A stretch of DNA of 35,032 bases from Metalysinibacillus jejuensis (lineage in GTDB: Bacteria; Bacillota; Bacilli; Bacillales_A; Planococcaceae), in NCBI RefSeq assembly GCF_003057615.1, contig NZ_QAFW01000023.1, positions 1 to 35,032 of the forward strand. Direction: 5' to 3'. Made by a program: the position numbers and the translations under genes. This document shows positions 8,014 through 18,570 of the stretch, piece by piece (within the stretch, counting starts at the first letter, position 1; the number at the start of each line of letters is the position of its first letter). Below the pieces are notes generated by a model. That model was given only the letters and a program-made list of their open reading frames with translations. It ran no database searches and was not told where the DNA came from.

Positions 8014-9627
8014 CTACTTCTTTTGATTTAACCATAATTGGTATGTCGCTATTCGACGACCAAATGGCAATAAAAACCACTCTTTTTCTGATAATAACCT
8101 TTTGCGTCCAATCCAAGTAATAAATACCACTGCTCCTACAATAATAGCAGCAAATGCACTGATCATTGCATGGAAGCGTACAGAGGCAATAGGTAGCGCT
8201 AATAAGCTAATACGTACTGCATATACACTTACTGTCATCGCTAGTAATGCTCGTATTAATTGAACATGAAAATAGCGATTTGCTAGATGAGGAATAAATT
8301 TTTTACTATAGCTAATTAATAGTATAGCGGTAATCGCTAGGCCGATATTGCTAGCTAGCGCAGCCCCCGCAATACCGAATGGGACAATTGTAAAGTAATT
8401 CATACTCAGTTTTACGATAAAGCCTATCCCTAAAATAAACGAGGGTACCTTCAATTTTTCCATACCTTGTAAAATCCCTGTAAACGTTAATACGACAGAT
8501 AAAGGGATAATTTGTAACATATAAAAGGCTAGCACACCTGAAGCGCTGTTTGTTTTAAATAACATGACATTAATATCTGGCATTACCGTCATTAACCCAA
8601 TAGCAGCAGCTGAACCAAACAACAACGCAGTACGATACGTTAATTGAATAAACGGTAAAGCTGAGCGGCCACCTTCTGCTTGTATTTTCATTTGGTGTGC
8701 AATGAGAGGGACAATGGCAAGCGTCAATGAAGATGCGACAATTACCCCTAGTTGCACGAGAGGTTGTCCCCTATCAAATGCCCCTTTTATCTCCTTAGCT
8801 GCGAGTTGTTCTAAACCGCTATCAACTAATAACGTGTAAATCGTGAAGGAGTCAATAAATTGATAACTTAACAACAATAAGCTACTCATGCTAACACTTA
8901 AACTAAACCATGTTACTTCTTTAATAATCGGGGCAATAGGCATAGCTATAGTAGCGTGCGGCGCGCGGGCAAATTGTTTTACATACCAATAGCCAAGCAA
9001 CACAAAGCCTGCAACTTCACCGATTACGGTACCGAGCACCGCAATGCGCCCAGCATCATATAACGAAGCGGTCGTCCTCATAATGATAGCTGTTCCTATT
9101 AATATAATACTCACTCTTACGACTTGTTCAATAATTTGCGCATAGGCAATCGGTGCCATATACCCCCTTGATTGAAAAGCTCCTTTGACTACTGCAAATG
9201 CAGGCATCACCCATACAATAAAAGCACCTGTACGCAAAAGTGGCGCTAACTCTTCATCACCCATCCACTTGGCCAATGTAGGGGCCCCAAAATACAACAC
9301 ACTAAAAAACAGTACAGCTAATGCTACTAAATACCAAAAAACGACACGCAAAATAAAGCCGCGCCTTGTTTCTCTTTGTGATATTTGAGACGACGCATCG
9401 TTATCCGCTAACAGTTTGGAAATAGCTACAGCCACACCACCCGTTGTCCAAACGACAAATACAGCGATAAATGGATAAACTTGTTGGTAAATATAAAAAC
9501 CTTCATCCCCCACAAGATTTTGAAAAGGAACGCGATAAATTGCGCTTAAAACTTTTACAATTAATGCGGCTACCGTTAATAAAGCCGCGCCTCGCATATA
9601 AGTTTTCATTCCGAATGATTGCGACAT
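8014..9627 (-). CDS. yabM: Polysaccharide/lipid II-type flippase YabM (MVF/SpoVB family)
   Basis: A 537-residue integral membrane protein with about 14 hydrophobic segments and the MOP/MVF-superfamily N-terminus. Relatives (SpoVB, MurJ/YtgP, YkvU) flip undecaprenyl-linked sugars across the membrane; the substrate of YabM itself is unknown. The start at 9627 follows TAAGGAG by 6 bases; the longer reading from 9648 has no ribosome site. Its position before yabN matches B. subtilis. It is the sporulation-family member best explained as a general envelope gene, because the true sporulation neighbour spoVT is missing. Confidence 0.92.
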   Translation of the reverse strand: MSQSFGMKTYMRGAALLTVAALIVKVLSAIYRVPFQNLVGDEGFYIYQQVYPFIAVFVVWTTGGVAVAISKLLADNDASSQISQRETRRGFILRVVFWYLVALAVLFFSVLYFGAPTLAKWMGDEELAPLLRTGAFIVWVMPAFAVVKGAFQSRGYMAPIAYAQIIEQVVRVSIILIGTAIIMRTTASLYDAGRIAVLGTVIGEVAGFVLLGYWYVKQFARAPHATIAMPIAPIIKEVTWFSLSVSMSSLLLLSYQFIDSFTIYTLLVDSGLEQLAAKEIKGAFDRGQPLVQLGVIVASSLTLAIVPLIAHQMKIQAEGGRSALPFIQLTYRTALLFGSAAAIGLMTVMPDINVMLFKTNSASGVLAFYMLQIIPLSVVLTFTGILQGMEKLKVPSFILGIGFIVKLSMNYFTIVPFGIAGAALASNIGLAITAILLISYSKKFIPHLANRYFHVQLIRALLAMTVSVYAVRISLLALPIASVRFHAMISAFAAIIVGAVVFITWIGRKRLLSEKEWFLLPFGRRIATYQLWLNQKK

Positions 9628-9662
9628 AAAAAGCTCCTTAATTGGCATAATTCAGTATTCAT

Positions 9663-9673
9663 AGTATAGCATA
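9663..9673 (-). promoter_or_regulatory. Extended -10 promoter of yabM
   Basis: On the minus strand TATGCTATACT gives an extended -10 (TGC before TATACT at 9663-9668), about 35 bases before the yabM start. No good -35 is seen. Confidence 0.45.
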
Positions 9674-9740
9674 CCCCCATGGCCCACTTTGCCGCTAATA
9701 CTGTACGACTTTTAGCATACCTCACGCGGTAATTTCGTTG

Positions 9741-9768
9741 CGTTTTTGTACAAAACGGTACAAAAACG
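9741..9768. promoter_or_regulatory. 11-bp perfect inverted repeat, operator-like
   Basis: CGTTTTTGTAC (9741-9751) and GTACAAAAACG (9758-9768) are exact reverse complements around AAAACG. The left arm with the spacer also forms the 12-bp palindrome TTTTGTACAAAA (9744-9755). It lies between the divergent genes yabM and 9817-10113 and overlaps a likely -35 region for the latter. I do not know the regulator. It has no T-run and is not a terminator. Confidence 0.6.
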
Positions 9769-9776
9769 TTTATTAT
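9746..9776 (+). promoter_or_regulatory. Possible promoter of the orphan gene at 9817
   Basis: TTGTAC (9746-9751) lies 19 bases before TATTAT (9771-9776). The -35 box is within the inverted repeat, so a bound protein would block it. The spacer is long, so the call is weak. Confidence 0.4.
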
Positions 9777-9816
9777 CATCTACTTATGTGTAAAAATTAA
9801 TAAAGGAGGCGTTATT

Positions 9817-10113
9817 ATGAAACTTACTACAATACAAGCCATCCCCCACTCATTCCCTGAGCATCAACGTCCATATGCTACACACCTTGCTTATTATCCT
9901 ATGCCTTCACGTAAAGTAAGTGAAGTAAAAGAGGGTGTTTTCACCAGCTACGTAGAAAAGGAAAATGGGCAACGTTTAATTACGCATAAGTTAAATTCGA
10001 AAGATAAAATCGCACGTACTAAATCACAAGACTTTGCGCTCCGTGAGGAACTTTGGCAACGTCTAAATTATAAAAATGGTGTTCATTATTTAGCTCAAGT
10101 GGAGGAAGCATAA
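9817..10113 (+). CDS. Unrecognised 98-residue protein
   Basis: I do not recognise this protein. It is soluble, with no cysteine, signal peptide or membrane segment. The N-terminus is rich in His, Pro and Tyr (residues 8-31), the middle is basic (about 49-70) and the end is acidic (VEEA). The start is secure: AAAGGAGG lies 7 bases upstream. It has its own transcription unit, bounded by an operator-like inverted repeat and a terminator. It lies on the opposite strand to its neighbours, exactly where B. subtilis carries spoVT. Frame integrity and a strong ribosome site argue for a real gene; the function is unknown. Confidence 0.8.
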   Translation: MKLTTIQAIPHSFPEHQRPYATHLAYYPMPSRKVSEVKEGVFTSYVEKENGQRLITHKLNSKDKIARTKSQDFALREELWQRLNYKNGVHYLAQVEEA

Positions 10114-10130
10114 TGATAATCAAATAACAA

Positions 10131-10162
10131 GGCAGATGACACTACATTGTAGCGCATCTGCC
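10131..10162. terminator. Bidirectional terminator between the orphan gene and mfd
   Basis: Stem GGCAGATG/CATCTGCC (10131-10138 with 10155-10162) with an inner CTAC/GTAG pair set. T-rich sequence follows on both strands. It sits 5 bases before the mfd end and 17 bases after the orphan gene. Confidence 0.75.
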
Positions 10163-10167
10163 TATTA

Positions 10168-13100
10168 TTATGCCTTTAATGAATTAGCTGCAATTTCGGT
10201 CATTTGTTCTAACATTGTAAAGACATCCGCACCTTTTGCACGGTTTTCATCCAATGTCATGACAAGCTGCGCCCCTTCCATACCGAAGCCCACCACCTTA
10301 CCAAACTTCATTGATTCCTGTACAACTTTAGAGCCGTCTACGCGATTAGTCCCTTGTTCAGAGAATAAAATCGTAATTTTTTTACTGCGCTCCTTTATAG
10401 AAATAATACCCGCTTCATGGCACCAAATTTTCATGCGAGCAATACGTAAAAGCTGAACGGTCTCCGTAGGTAAATCACCAAAGCGATCGACCAATTCCTC
10501 CGTGATGGCATGATAGTCTTCAATTTCATCCATTGCTTTTATACGCTTATACATTTGAATTTTTTGATAGCTATCACCGATATAATTATCTGGAATATAA
10601 GCATCTACATGAAGCACGATTTCTACGTCAATTTTCGGTTTTTTCACTTCACCTGTTTGACGCTCTTCAATGGCCTCTTCTAACATTTGTGAATATAAAT
10701 CAAAGCCGACAGCGTCGATAAAGCCGTGCTGTTGCGCTCCTAGTATATTACCTGCACCGCGAATAGATAAATCGCGCATGGCAATTTTAAAGCCCGAGCC
10801 TAAATCTGTAAACTCTTTAATTGCTTGTAGGCGACTTTCAGCTACTTCTGTTAATACTTTATCCTGTTGATACATAAAATAAGCATACGCTACTACAGAA
10901 GAGCGCCCTACGCGTCCACGAAGTTGATACAGTTGTGATAGTCCCATCTTATCCGCATCGTGCACAATCAGCGTATTGACATTCGGTATGTCGACACCTG
11001 TTTCAATGATTGTTGTCGTTACTAAAACGTCATACTCAGCATCTAAAAATGCTAACATTACCGCTTCTAACTCCGTCTCCGTCATTTGCCCATGTGCATA
11101 AGCTACACGTGCTTCAGGCACAAGTTGACGAATAATATCCACTTGTCGCGTCATATCTTCTACGCGATTATATAAATAAAACACTTGCCCTCCACGTGCC
11201 ATTTCACGCTCAATCGCTTCTCGAATTAAGCCACCATTATGTTCCATTACATACGTTTGGATAGGGAAACGATTAATCGGCGGTGTTTCAATTACAGATA
11301 AATCTCGCACACCTACCATCGACATATGAAGCGTACGTGGAATTGGTGTAGCTGTTAATGTAAGTACATCTACATTATTTTTCAACTGCTTAATGCGCTC
11401 CTTATGCGTAACACCAAAACGTTGCTCCTCATCAACAATAAGAAGCCCGAGGTCTTGATATACCACATCTTTCGAAAGTACGCGATGTGTGCCTACAACA
11501 ATATCTAAACGCCCATCTTTTAGTTCCTTTAACGTCTCTTTTTGCTGAGTACGCGTACGGAAACGCGATAATAACCCTACCCGTACTGGAAAATCTTCAA
11601 AACGCGACAGCATCGTTTCATAATGTTGCTGCGCTAAGATAGTCGTTGGCACTAAAAAGGCTACTTGCTTGCCATCTAATACTGCTTTAAACGCTGCACG
11701 AATCGCAACTTCTGTTTTACCGTAACCGACGTCTCCACATACAAGACGATCCATGGGGCGCTCTCGTTCCATATCTTTTTTCACTTCGACAATCGTTCGA
11801 AGTTGATCTTCTGTTTCGTCATATGGAAAAGCAGTCTCGAATGCGCGCATTTCATCTCCATCAGGCGAAAAGGCATAGCCTTTTTCTGCTTCGCGCGCCG
11901 CATATAACTTAATTAATTCATCCGCAATATCTTGCACAGCTGACGTTACACGAGCTTTGGCCTTTTTCCACTCGACACCGCCAAGCTTATGAATTTTAGG
12001 CTCTTTATCTTCTGAAGCAACATACTTTTGAATTAAATCAATTTGGTCTACCGGTACAAATAACTTATCCTCACCACGGTAACGGATATGCAAATAATCT
12101 TTATGCTGACCATTTACTTCTAGCGTTTCCATGCCAACATAACGTCCAATACCATGATGAATATGCACCACATAATCCCCTGGTCGCATATCAGCATAAC
12201 TTTTAATTCGCTCAGCATTCGTCATTTTTTGTGCACGTACTTTGCGCTTTGCTGGTTGTTTAAATAATTCATCATCCGTTACTACTGCGATATGTTCTAG
12301 CGGTAATTCGAAACCTGTCGCAATATTGCTGTTCACTAAATAAATACCTGGTGCATCGGGCGTGCCAAGCGTCGTCTGAATGGCATAGTCACCTAATAAG
12401 GCATGCATTTTTTTCAGGCGTTCTTCTCCTTGAGCAATAAAAAGCACCGTGTAATTCGCTTTTTGCCAACGCGCCACTTCATTTTGCAACATTGCCATCT
12501 GCCCTCTAAATTCTTGACCTGGCTTGCAAGAAAAGCCGATTGTTTGTTTAATCGGTATACCACCAAAGGTACGCGCAAATACAGAAAAATACACTTTTTG
12601 CTGTGGAATATTTTTCATTAACATACGCAATGTCCGTGAATTTTTCACAGCATGCACAATTTTACCTTCTTCAATCATTTCCATATACCAAGCTTCTTCT
12701 TCTGTACGCCACACGTTCATCGTCTCTTGAATACGAATCATCTCATCGCCTAATACAATACCATCTGTAGCAAAATACGATTCTAAATATACTTCTTCAT
12801 CATAAAGTAACGACCCATACTTCATCACATATTGAGGCAAATCCCCTGCTTGTAATAAGCTAATATCCGTGCCAATATGCAACGCCAAGCGTTCTTTTGT
12901 TGCTTCATCATTAACTAACGTTAAGCTCTCATCAAGCGCTTGTTGTAATCGCTGTGCTACTTGCTGACGCGCTGCAATTGGCAACACTACTTCTGTAGCA
13001 GGCAAAATTTCGATAGCCATTAAACGATCAATGGAACGTTGATCATCAGCTGAAAACGTACGAATCGAGTCAACCTCTGTATCAAATAGCTCGATACGCA

Positions 13101-13677
13101 CAGGTTGTTGCATATAAGGAGGATAAATATCTAAAATGCCTCCGCGCACAGAAAATTCACCTGGTGTTGTGACCATTTCACTTCGTCGATACCCCATTAT
13201 GACTAATTTTAATAACCACTCTTCAATTGCAATTTCTTGTCCAACGGAAGCGGCTAAAAAGTATGTCGCCCATTGCTCTTTAGGCGCTACTACACGACGA
13301 AATGCATCAATAGGTAATACATAGATGCCTTTTACCTCTCGTCGCATTGCATCCAACGTAGCAATTCGTTCGGCACGTAGCTCATGAGAAGTTGTTGAAA
13401 CATCAGCTGCAATAAAATCATCTGCTGGGTAATAAAAAATCTCTTCTTCGCTAACAATACTCGTTAGTTCGTTTACCATACGTTGTGCATAGAGTAGTGT
13501 AGGTACAATAATATAAACAGGGCGATTAGCTTGTCGGTACATGGTCTCGATAAATATCGACTTTGCACTACCTGTAAGTCCTGTCACTAACTCATCTTGC
13601 GCTTCTCCCGTACTAATGTGATCAATAGCTTGCTTTATTTTAGGTTGTTGCATAAATAGTTGTTGTAAAATATCCAT
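10168..13677 (-). CDS. mfd: Transcription-repair coupling factor Mfd
   Basis: A 1169-residue DNA translocase that removes RNA polymerase stalled at lesions and recruits UvrA. The order is a UvrB-like N-terminal module, the RNA-polymerase interaction (RID/CarD-like) region with [20 protein letters not shown], then an SF2 helicase motor. The motor has Walker [10 protein letters not shown] (about 647-655), DEEQ box (about 748-751), the QLRGRVGRS motif VI, and a C-terminal TRCF domain. Start at 13677 follows AGGGAGGGAG; the longer reading from 13734 lacks support. It follows pth with an 82-base gap; fin (yabK), which lies between them in B. subtilis, is absent. Confidence 0.98.
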   Translation of the reverse strand: MDILQQLFMQQPKIKQAIDHISTGEAQDELVTGLTGSAKSIFIETMYRQANRPVYIIVPTLLYAQRMVNELTSIVSEEEIFYYPADDFIAADVSTTSHELRAERIATLDAMRREVKGIYVLPIDAFRRVVAPKEQWATYFLAASVGQEIAIEEWLLKLVIMGYRRSEMVTTPGEFSVRGGILDIYPPYMQQPVRIELFDTEVDSIRTFSADDQRSIDRLMAIEILPATEVVLPIAARQQVAQRLQQALDESLTLVNDEATKERLALHIGTDISLLQAGDLPQYVMKYGSLLYDEEVYLESYFATDGIVLGDEMIRIQETMNVWRTEEEAWYMEMIEEGKIVHAVKNSRTLRMLMKNIPQQKVYFSVFARTFGGIPIKQTIGFSCKPGQEFRGQMAMLQNEVARWQKANYTVLFIAQGEERLKKMHALLGDYAIQTTLGTPDAPGIYLVNSNIATGFELPLEHIAVVTDDELFKQPAKRKVRAQKMTNAERIKSYADMRPGDYVVHIHHGIGRYVGMETLEVNGQHKDYLHIRYRGEDKLFVPVDQIDLIQKYVASEDKEPKIHKLGGVEWKKAKARVTSAVQDIADELIKLYAAREAEKGYAFSPDGDEMRAFETAFPYDETEDQLRTIVEVKKDMERERPMDRLVCGDVGYGKTEVAIRAAFKAVLDGKQVAFLVPTTILAQQHYETMLSRFEDFPVRVGLLSRFRTRTQQKETLKELKDGRLDIVVGTHRVLSKDVVYQDLGLLIVDEEQRFGVTHKERIKQLKNNVDVLTLTATPIPRTLHMSMVGVRDLSVIETPPINRFPIQTYVMEHNGGLIREAIEREMARGGQVFYLYNRVEDMTRQVDIIRQLVPEARVAYAHGQMTETELEAVMLAFLDAEYDVLVTTTIIETGVDIPNVNTLIVHDADKMGLSQLYQLRGRVGRSSVVAYAYFMYQQDKVLTEVAESRLQAIKEFTDLGSGFKIAMRDLSIRGAGNILGAQQHGFIDAVGFDLYSQMLEEAIEERQTGEVKKPKIDVEIVLHVDAYIPDNYIGDSYQKIQMYKRIKAMDEIEDYHAITEELVDRFGDLPTETVQLLRIARMKIWCHEAGIISIKERSKKITILFSEQGTNRVDGSKVVQESMKFGKVVGFGMEGAQLVMTLDENRAKGADVFTMLEQMTEIAANSLKA

Positions 13678-13759
13678 ATATTCTCCCTCCCTCTTGAAAA
13701 CATGCAAAAAGCCTTGAACATCATTAGATGCCAAAGCTCACACGCTATTCTTTGCTACG

Positions 13760-14320
13760 TTATCCGTTGTACTTATTCATCACTTCGATAAAAGGTTGAC
13801 TCAGTGCATCTTGTAACGCTTTTACACTTTTTTCTACCGCTTCATCTACAATAGGTTGCTCTTCTTTTGAAAATTTCGATAAAACATAGTCAGCTACTTT
13901 CATACCAGCCGGTGGACGATTAACCCCCACACGTATACGATTAAATTGTTGCGTGCCTAAGTGCTGGATAAGTGATTTTATACCATTATGCCCACCAGCA
14001 CTACCTTTTTGACGCAAACGAAGCTTTCCTGTTTCTAAATCCAAATCGTCATATACAACAATGATATCCTCAATATCAATAGCAAAATAATCCATTAATG
14101 GTCCTATGCACTCGCCAGATAAATTCATATACGTTAGTGGTTTTACTAACATTACTTTACCTTTAGGACGATGAACAGTAACATACTGCCCTTTAAACTT
14201 ACTTAAATTTAGCGTAACGCCCCATTCTTTCGCTAGTTCATCTATAACATTAAAGCCGATATTATGTTTAGTGTTTTCATACGGCTTGCCAGGGTTGCCT
14301 AAACCTACAATTAACTTCAT
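13760..14320 (-). CDS. pth: Peptidyl-tRNA hydrolase
   Basis: Releases peptides from peptidyl-tRNA dropped by the ribosome and recycles the tRNA. The 186-residue product opens with IVGLGNPG, has the catalytic His in NTKHNIGF and the conserved VYDDLDL and GSAGGHNG motifs. The start at 14320 lies about 10 bases after AAGGA; the reading from 14341 adds 7 residues absent from the family. It was named spoVC in B. subtilis but is an essential housekeeping gene. It forms a unit with mfd behind the promoter at 14447-14475. Confidence 0.96.
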   Translation of the reverse strand: MKLIVGLGNPGKPYENTKHNIGFNVIDELAKEWGVTLNLSKFKGQYVTVHRPKGKVMLVKPLTYMNLSGECIGPLMDYFAIDIEDIIVVYDDLDLETGKLRLRQKGSAGGHNGIKSLIQHLGTQQFNRIRVGVNRPPAGMKVADYVLSKFSKEEQPIVDEAVEKSVKALQDALSQPFIEVMNKYNG

Positions 14321-14446
14321 TACCCATGCATCCTTCCTCATCGATATTCTTAGTTAGTTTAACATAACTCAAGCCACTCTCACCTATGTATCGCCTACAA
14401 TTGCATTGTGCCGTGTACAACAGCCTCATTATTTTTCCTATGTCTC

Positions 14447-14475
14447 ATTTTAATAATTCAAGCTACTTTCGTCAA
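14447..14475 (-). promoter_or_regulatory. SigA promoter of pth-mfd
   Basis: TTGACG (14470-14475), 17-base spacer, TAAAAT (14447-14452) on the minus strand, just after the rplY terminator. The leader to pth is about 120 bases. Confidence 0.6.
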
Positions 14476-14500
14476 AAGCAAATGACTATGCTAAAATTTC

Positions 14501-14539
14501 AAAAAAAAATAGTGTGTACGACTAATTCGCACACACTAT
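14501..14539 (-). terminator. Terminator of rplY
   Basis: A 12-bp stem (14509-14520 with 14528-14539, one G-U pair) with loop ACTAATT, followed on the minus strand by nine T residues. It lies 10 bases after the rplY stop. Confidence 0.88.
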
Positions 14540-14549
14540 AGACCTTTAT

Positions 14550-15164
14550 TTATTCAGCCGCTGGTTCTTCAGCTGCTCCTTCTTCGCCTTCTTCATCTTC
14601 AACTGCTAAAGTTGGCGCTGTAACTGTTGCTAATGTTTCTTCATCTTCTGACAAGATTTCGAAGTTGAATTTGTCACGAATTGACGCTACGTCTAACGCA
14701 TCACCAATTTCAAGTGCTGATACATCAACTTCTAATACTTCTGGAATATCAGAAGGTTTTACTTTAATCGTTACTTCGCGAATTGGTTGCATTACTACGC
14801 CACCCTCACGTGTACCCGCTGCTGTTCCTACTAAAGCAATTGGTACTTCTACTTCTAATTCTTCTGTCATATCAACAGCTAAGAAGTCTAAGTGAATTAC
14901 TTTGCCTTTTAACGCGTCCATTTGAACTTCGTTAACGACAGCATTTACTTTTTGGCCATCTACGTCTAATTCAAAAACACCATTACGGCCGTTTTTTTGA
15001 ATGTAGCGTGTTAGCTCTGCAGCATTGACTTGTACTGGTGTAGTTTCATCTTGTTTGAAACCATATAGTACACCCGGTACTGCTCCTCCGTTTCTAAGTT
15101 GGGTTAGTGTTGAACGATGCCCAGCTTCGCGTTTTTCAACTTTTAGTACTGTATTCATATTCAT
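14550..15164 (-). CDS. rplY: Ribosomal protein bL25, Ctc/TL5 type
   Basis: Binds 5S rRNA in the large subunit; the B. subtilis homologue Ctc is a SigB general-stress protein. The 204-residue product has the L25 N-terminal domain (about 1-95, with GAVPGVLYG) and the longer TL5 C-terminal domain (about 96-185), ending in an acidic Glu/Ala tail (EDEEGEEGAAEEPAAE). Two starts are possible, 15164 or 15158; the ribosome site GGAAGGGG is 3-4 bases from the first and 9 from the second, so the shorter form may be the real one. A SigB-like site at 15207-15232 fits stress control. Confidence 0.94.
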   Translation of the reverse strand: MNMNTVLKVEKREAGHRSTLTQLRNGGAVPGVLYGFKQDETTPVQVNAAELTRYIQKNGRNGVFELDVDGQKVNAVVNEVQMDALKGKVIHLDFLAVDMTEELEVEVPIALVGTAAGTREGGVVMQPIREVTIKVKPSDIPEVLEVDVSALEIGDALDVASIRDKFNFEILSEDEETLATVTAPTLAVEDEEGEEGAAEEPAAE

Positions 15165-15206
15165 AGTCCCCTTCCAAGAAATAAAAAAATTCTTCGCCTT
15201 GTCTTA

Positions 15207-15232
15207 CTACCCGTAATTACGAGTTGGCAAAC
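15207..15232 (-). promoter_or_regulatory. SigB-like promoter of rplY/ctc
   Basis: On the minus strand GTTTGC (15227-15232), 14 bases, GGGTAG (15207-15212). This is close to the SigB consensus GTTTAA-N12-14-GGGTAT (4/6 and 5/6) and at a suitable distance from the start. The B. subtilis ctc promoter is a classic SigB promoter. It has not been shown that this organism has SigB. Confidence 0.5.
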
Positions 15233-15314
15233 ATAAAAACATCCAAAATCTTTGTACTTACACATTGTTATGTAACCATTAATTCTTCTGTCTTTTTTCA
15301 GGCTAACTCTATTA

Positions 15315-15343
15315 TATATAATATTTGGTATTATTAACAGCAA
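15315..15343 (-). promoter_or_regulatory. SigA-type promoter of rplY
   Basis: TTGCTG (15338-15343), 17 bases, TATATA (15315-15320) on the minus strand, just past the prs terminator. It gives a leader of about 145 bases and lies upstream of the SigB-like site. Confidence 0.5.
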
Positions 15344-15353
15344 TCTACTCAAA

Positions 15354-15397
15354 TAAAAAAGGGTAGCACAGAAAGTCAATAACTTTCTGAACTACCC
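15354..15397 (-). terminator. Terminator of prs
   Basis: Stem GGGTAG/CTACCC (15361-15366 with 15392-15397), a 2-by-2 internal loop, then CAGAAAGT/ACTTTCTG. On the minus strand TTTTTT follows. Confidence 0.88.
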
Positions 15398-15452
15398 CGC
15401 TACAAACAAGCCATCCTAAAATGCGTTTTTAAGACAACCTCTTTACTTACTA

Positions 15453-16412
15453 TTAATCGAATAATGTACTAACTGATTTATTTTCATAAACACGAACGAT
15501 TGCATCAGCCATTAACTTAGCTACAGAAAGCTCTTTAATTTTCGGTGATTTTTTGTCTTCCGAAAGTTGAATTGTGTTTGTCACAACTAGCTCTTTGATT
15601 GCTGAATTGTTAATGCGTTCGATTGCTGGGCCAGATAATACTGGGTGAGAACAGCATGCATAAACCTCTTTAGCACCTGCTGCACGTAATGCGTCAGCGC
15701 CAATTGTGATTGTACCTGCAGTGTCGATAATATCATCGATTAAAATGGCTACTTTACCATCAACATTACCTACGATATTCATTACCTCAGCCACGTTTGG
15801 TTTTGGACGACGCTTATCAATAATAGCGATCGGTGCTTTTAAGCGCTCCGCCATTTTACGCGCACGTGTTACACCACCATGGTCTGGTGAAACGATAACG
15901 ATTTCCTCTGAAGGAATGTCTTTTGATTTGAAGTAGTCCGATAATAAAGGCACTGCCATCAGATGATCAATTAAAATATCAAAGAAACCTTGAATTTGTG
16001 GTGCATGTAAATCTAATACGATTGCACGAGTTGCACCCGCAGTTTCAAGTAAGTTAGCTACTAATTTAGCCGTGATTGGCTCACGAGCTTTTGCTTTACG
16101 GTCTTGACGCGCATAGCCGTAGTAAGGCATTACAACGTTTACTGTACGAGCAGATGCACGCTTACAAGCATCTACCATAATTAAAAGCTCCATTAAATGT
16201 TCGTTAACTGGCGCACTTGTTGATTGCACGATAAATACGTCGCAACCACGAATACTTTCTTCGATACTAATTTGAATTTCTCCATCGCTAAAGTGTTTCA
16301 CAGAAGATTTTCCTAGCTCAATACCCATCTCCTCGGCAATTTCTTGCGCTAGGGGATTATTAGAGTTTAAAGAAAATAATTTTAATTGTGAGTTAGCATA
16401 TTGATATGGCAT
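15453..16412 (-). CDS. prs: Ribose-phosphate pyrophosphokinase (PRPP synthase)
   Basis: Makes PRPP from ribose 5-phosphate and ATP for purine, pyrimidine, His and Trp synthesis; PRPP is also the substrate of Hpt and the effector of PurR, both in this window. The 319-residue product is full length for class I enzymes. Key motifs are the flexible-loop RQDRKAK stretch, [11 protein letters not shown], and the PRPP-binding loop DDIIDTAGT. The start follows AGGAGG. It lies 83 bases after glmU without a terminator between them, so glmU-prs is one unit. Confidence 0.98.
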   Translation of the reverse strand: MPYQYANSQLKLFSLNSNNPLAQEIAEEMGIELGKSSVKHFSDGEIQISIEESIRGCDVFIVQSTSAPVNEHLMELLIMVDACKRASARTVNVVMPYYGYARQDRKAKAREPITAKLVANLLETAGATRAIVLDLHAPQIQGFFDILIDHLMAVPLLSDYFKSKDIPSEEIVIVSPDHGGVTRARKMAERLKAPIAIIDKRRPKPNVAEVMNIVGNVDGKVAILIDDIIDTAGTITIGADALRAAGAKEVYACCSHPVLSGPAIERINNSAIKELVVTNTIQLSEDKKSPKIKELSVAKLMADAIVRVYENKSVSTLFD

Positions 16413-16495
16413 GATGGCCTCCTAATTTGGGTTTGTATATTGTGAACTGCCTTATGGCTTCTTGGTAAACCAAGCAAACTCCCTTGTTCCAAAGG

Positions 16496-17896
<1,401 letters not shown>

Positions 17897-17901
17897 TTAT
17901 G

Positions 17902-17930
17902 ACTATATAGGAAATGGTAGCCATTTTCAA
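17902..17930 (-). promoter_or_regulatory. SigA promoter of glmU-prs
   Basis: TTGAAA (17925-17930), 17 bases, TATAGT (17902-17907) on the minus strand, about 36 bases before the glmU start. Confidence 0.62.
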
Positions 17931-18021
17931 GATGTGTAAGCTTGACAAAATATCAACATTACTACAATTACTTATATCGTCTAGAGATCGTTATTTATTT
18001 ACTTTTTTTATTTTCCACACA

Positions 18022-18057
18022 AAAAAGAAGCTGTGCTATTGTAATTTTAGCACAACT
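18022..18057 (-). terminator. Terminator of spoVG
   Basis: On the minus strand a 10-bp stem (18048-18057 with 18029-18038, one G-U) with a 9-base loop, then CTTTTTT-type sequence. It lies about 20 bases past the spoVG stop. Confidence 0.8.
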
Positions 18058-18077
18058 CCCAAGGTTCAAAACAAATT

Positions 18078-18371
18078 TTACATATTTACTTCAACTAATT
18101 CTGTCTGTTCTGCACTGTCGTCCTCTACCTCATATGCCGCTAAAATCGCATCTTGAATTTTATTGCGCATATCTGAATTAATCGGATGTGCAATATCTCT
18201 AAACTCTCCATCAGGCGTACGTTTACTTGGCATTGCGACGAATAATCCTGCATTTCCCTCAATAACACGAATATCGTGTACCACAAATGCTTCGTTCAAC
18301 GTAATGGAAGCGATCGCACGCATGCGGCCGTCGGTTTGAACTTTTCGTAATCTTACATCTGTTACTTCCAT
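18078..18371 (-). CDS. spoVG: RNA/DNA-binding regulator SpoVG
   Basis: A 97-residue protein of the SpoVG family, a nucleic-acid-binding regulator also present in non-sporulating Listeria and Staphylococcus, so it does not imply sporulation. The conserved start [22 protein letters not shown] and MPSKR...DIAHPI motifs are intact; the tail is acidic. The start at 18371 has GAGGTGG 8 bases upstream; the reading from 18383 overlaps that site. It is a single-gene unit between two terminators, with a promoter that looks partly SigH-like. Confidence 0.95.
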   Translation of the reverse strand: MEVTDVRLRKVQTDGRMRAIASITLNEAFVVHDIRVIEGNAGLFVAMPSKRTPDGEFRDIAHPINSDMRNKIQDAILAAYEVEDDSAEQTELVEVNM

Positions 18372-18409
18372 CTGACTCACCACCTCTCAACTATGCTGTC
18401 TATTCAACT

Positions 18410-18438
18410 ATTATATTCGATATAGCAAAATATTTCCT
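18410..18438 (-). promoter_or_regulatory. spoVG promoter, SigA -10 with overlapping SigH-like elements
   Basis: On the minus strand AGGAAAT (18432-18438) is followed 10 bases on by ATCGAAT (GAAT at 18415-18418), close to SigH consensus RnAGGAWWW-N11-12-RnnGAAT but one base short. A perfect TATAAT (18410-18415) overlaps, without a good -35. In B. subtilis spoVG is SigH-dependent. Confidence 0.42.
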
Positions 18439-18511
18439 TAATTATTTTTAAAATTTTCAAAATATTTATTTTAACTTATAATTATGCCACTTTTCCGCCA
18501 AATTTACGAAT

Positions 18512-18542
18512 AAAAACGCTAGTATATGCATATACTAGCGTT
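18512..18542 (-). terminator. Terminator of ridA, perfect palindrome
   Basis: Positions 18515-18542 form a 28-base perfect palindrome built on CGCTAGTATA/TATACTAGCG. On the minus strand it is followed by TTTTTATT. It lies 28 bases past the ridA stop and ends the ispE-purR-ridA run. Confidence 0.82.
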
Positions 18543-18570
18543 ATCTACTCATATTAACTATGTTAACTTA

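Noticed and set aside
15161-15379. 72-residue minus-strand open frame between prs and rplY
   Set aside because: It runs through the prs terminator and rplY leader, its start has no ribosome site, and its composition does not look like a protein. It is best seen as leader sequence.
18078-18371. spoVG as evidence for sporulation
   Set aside because: SpoVG is common in non-sporulating Firmicutes such as Listeria and Staphylococcus, so its presence says nothing about spores.
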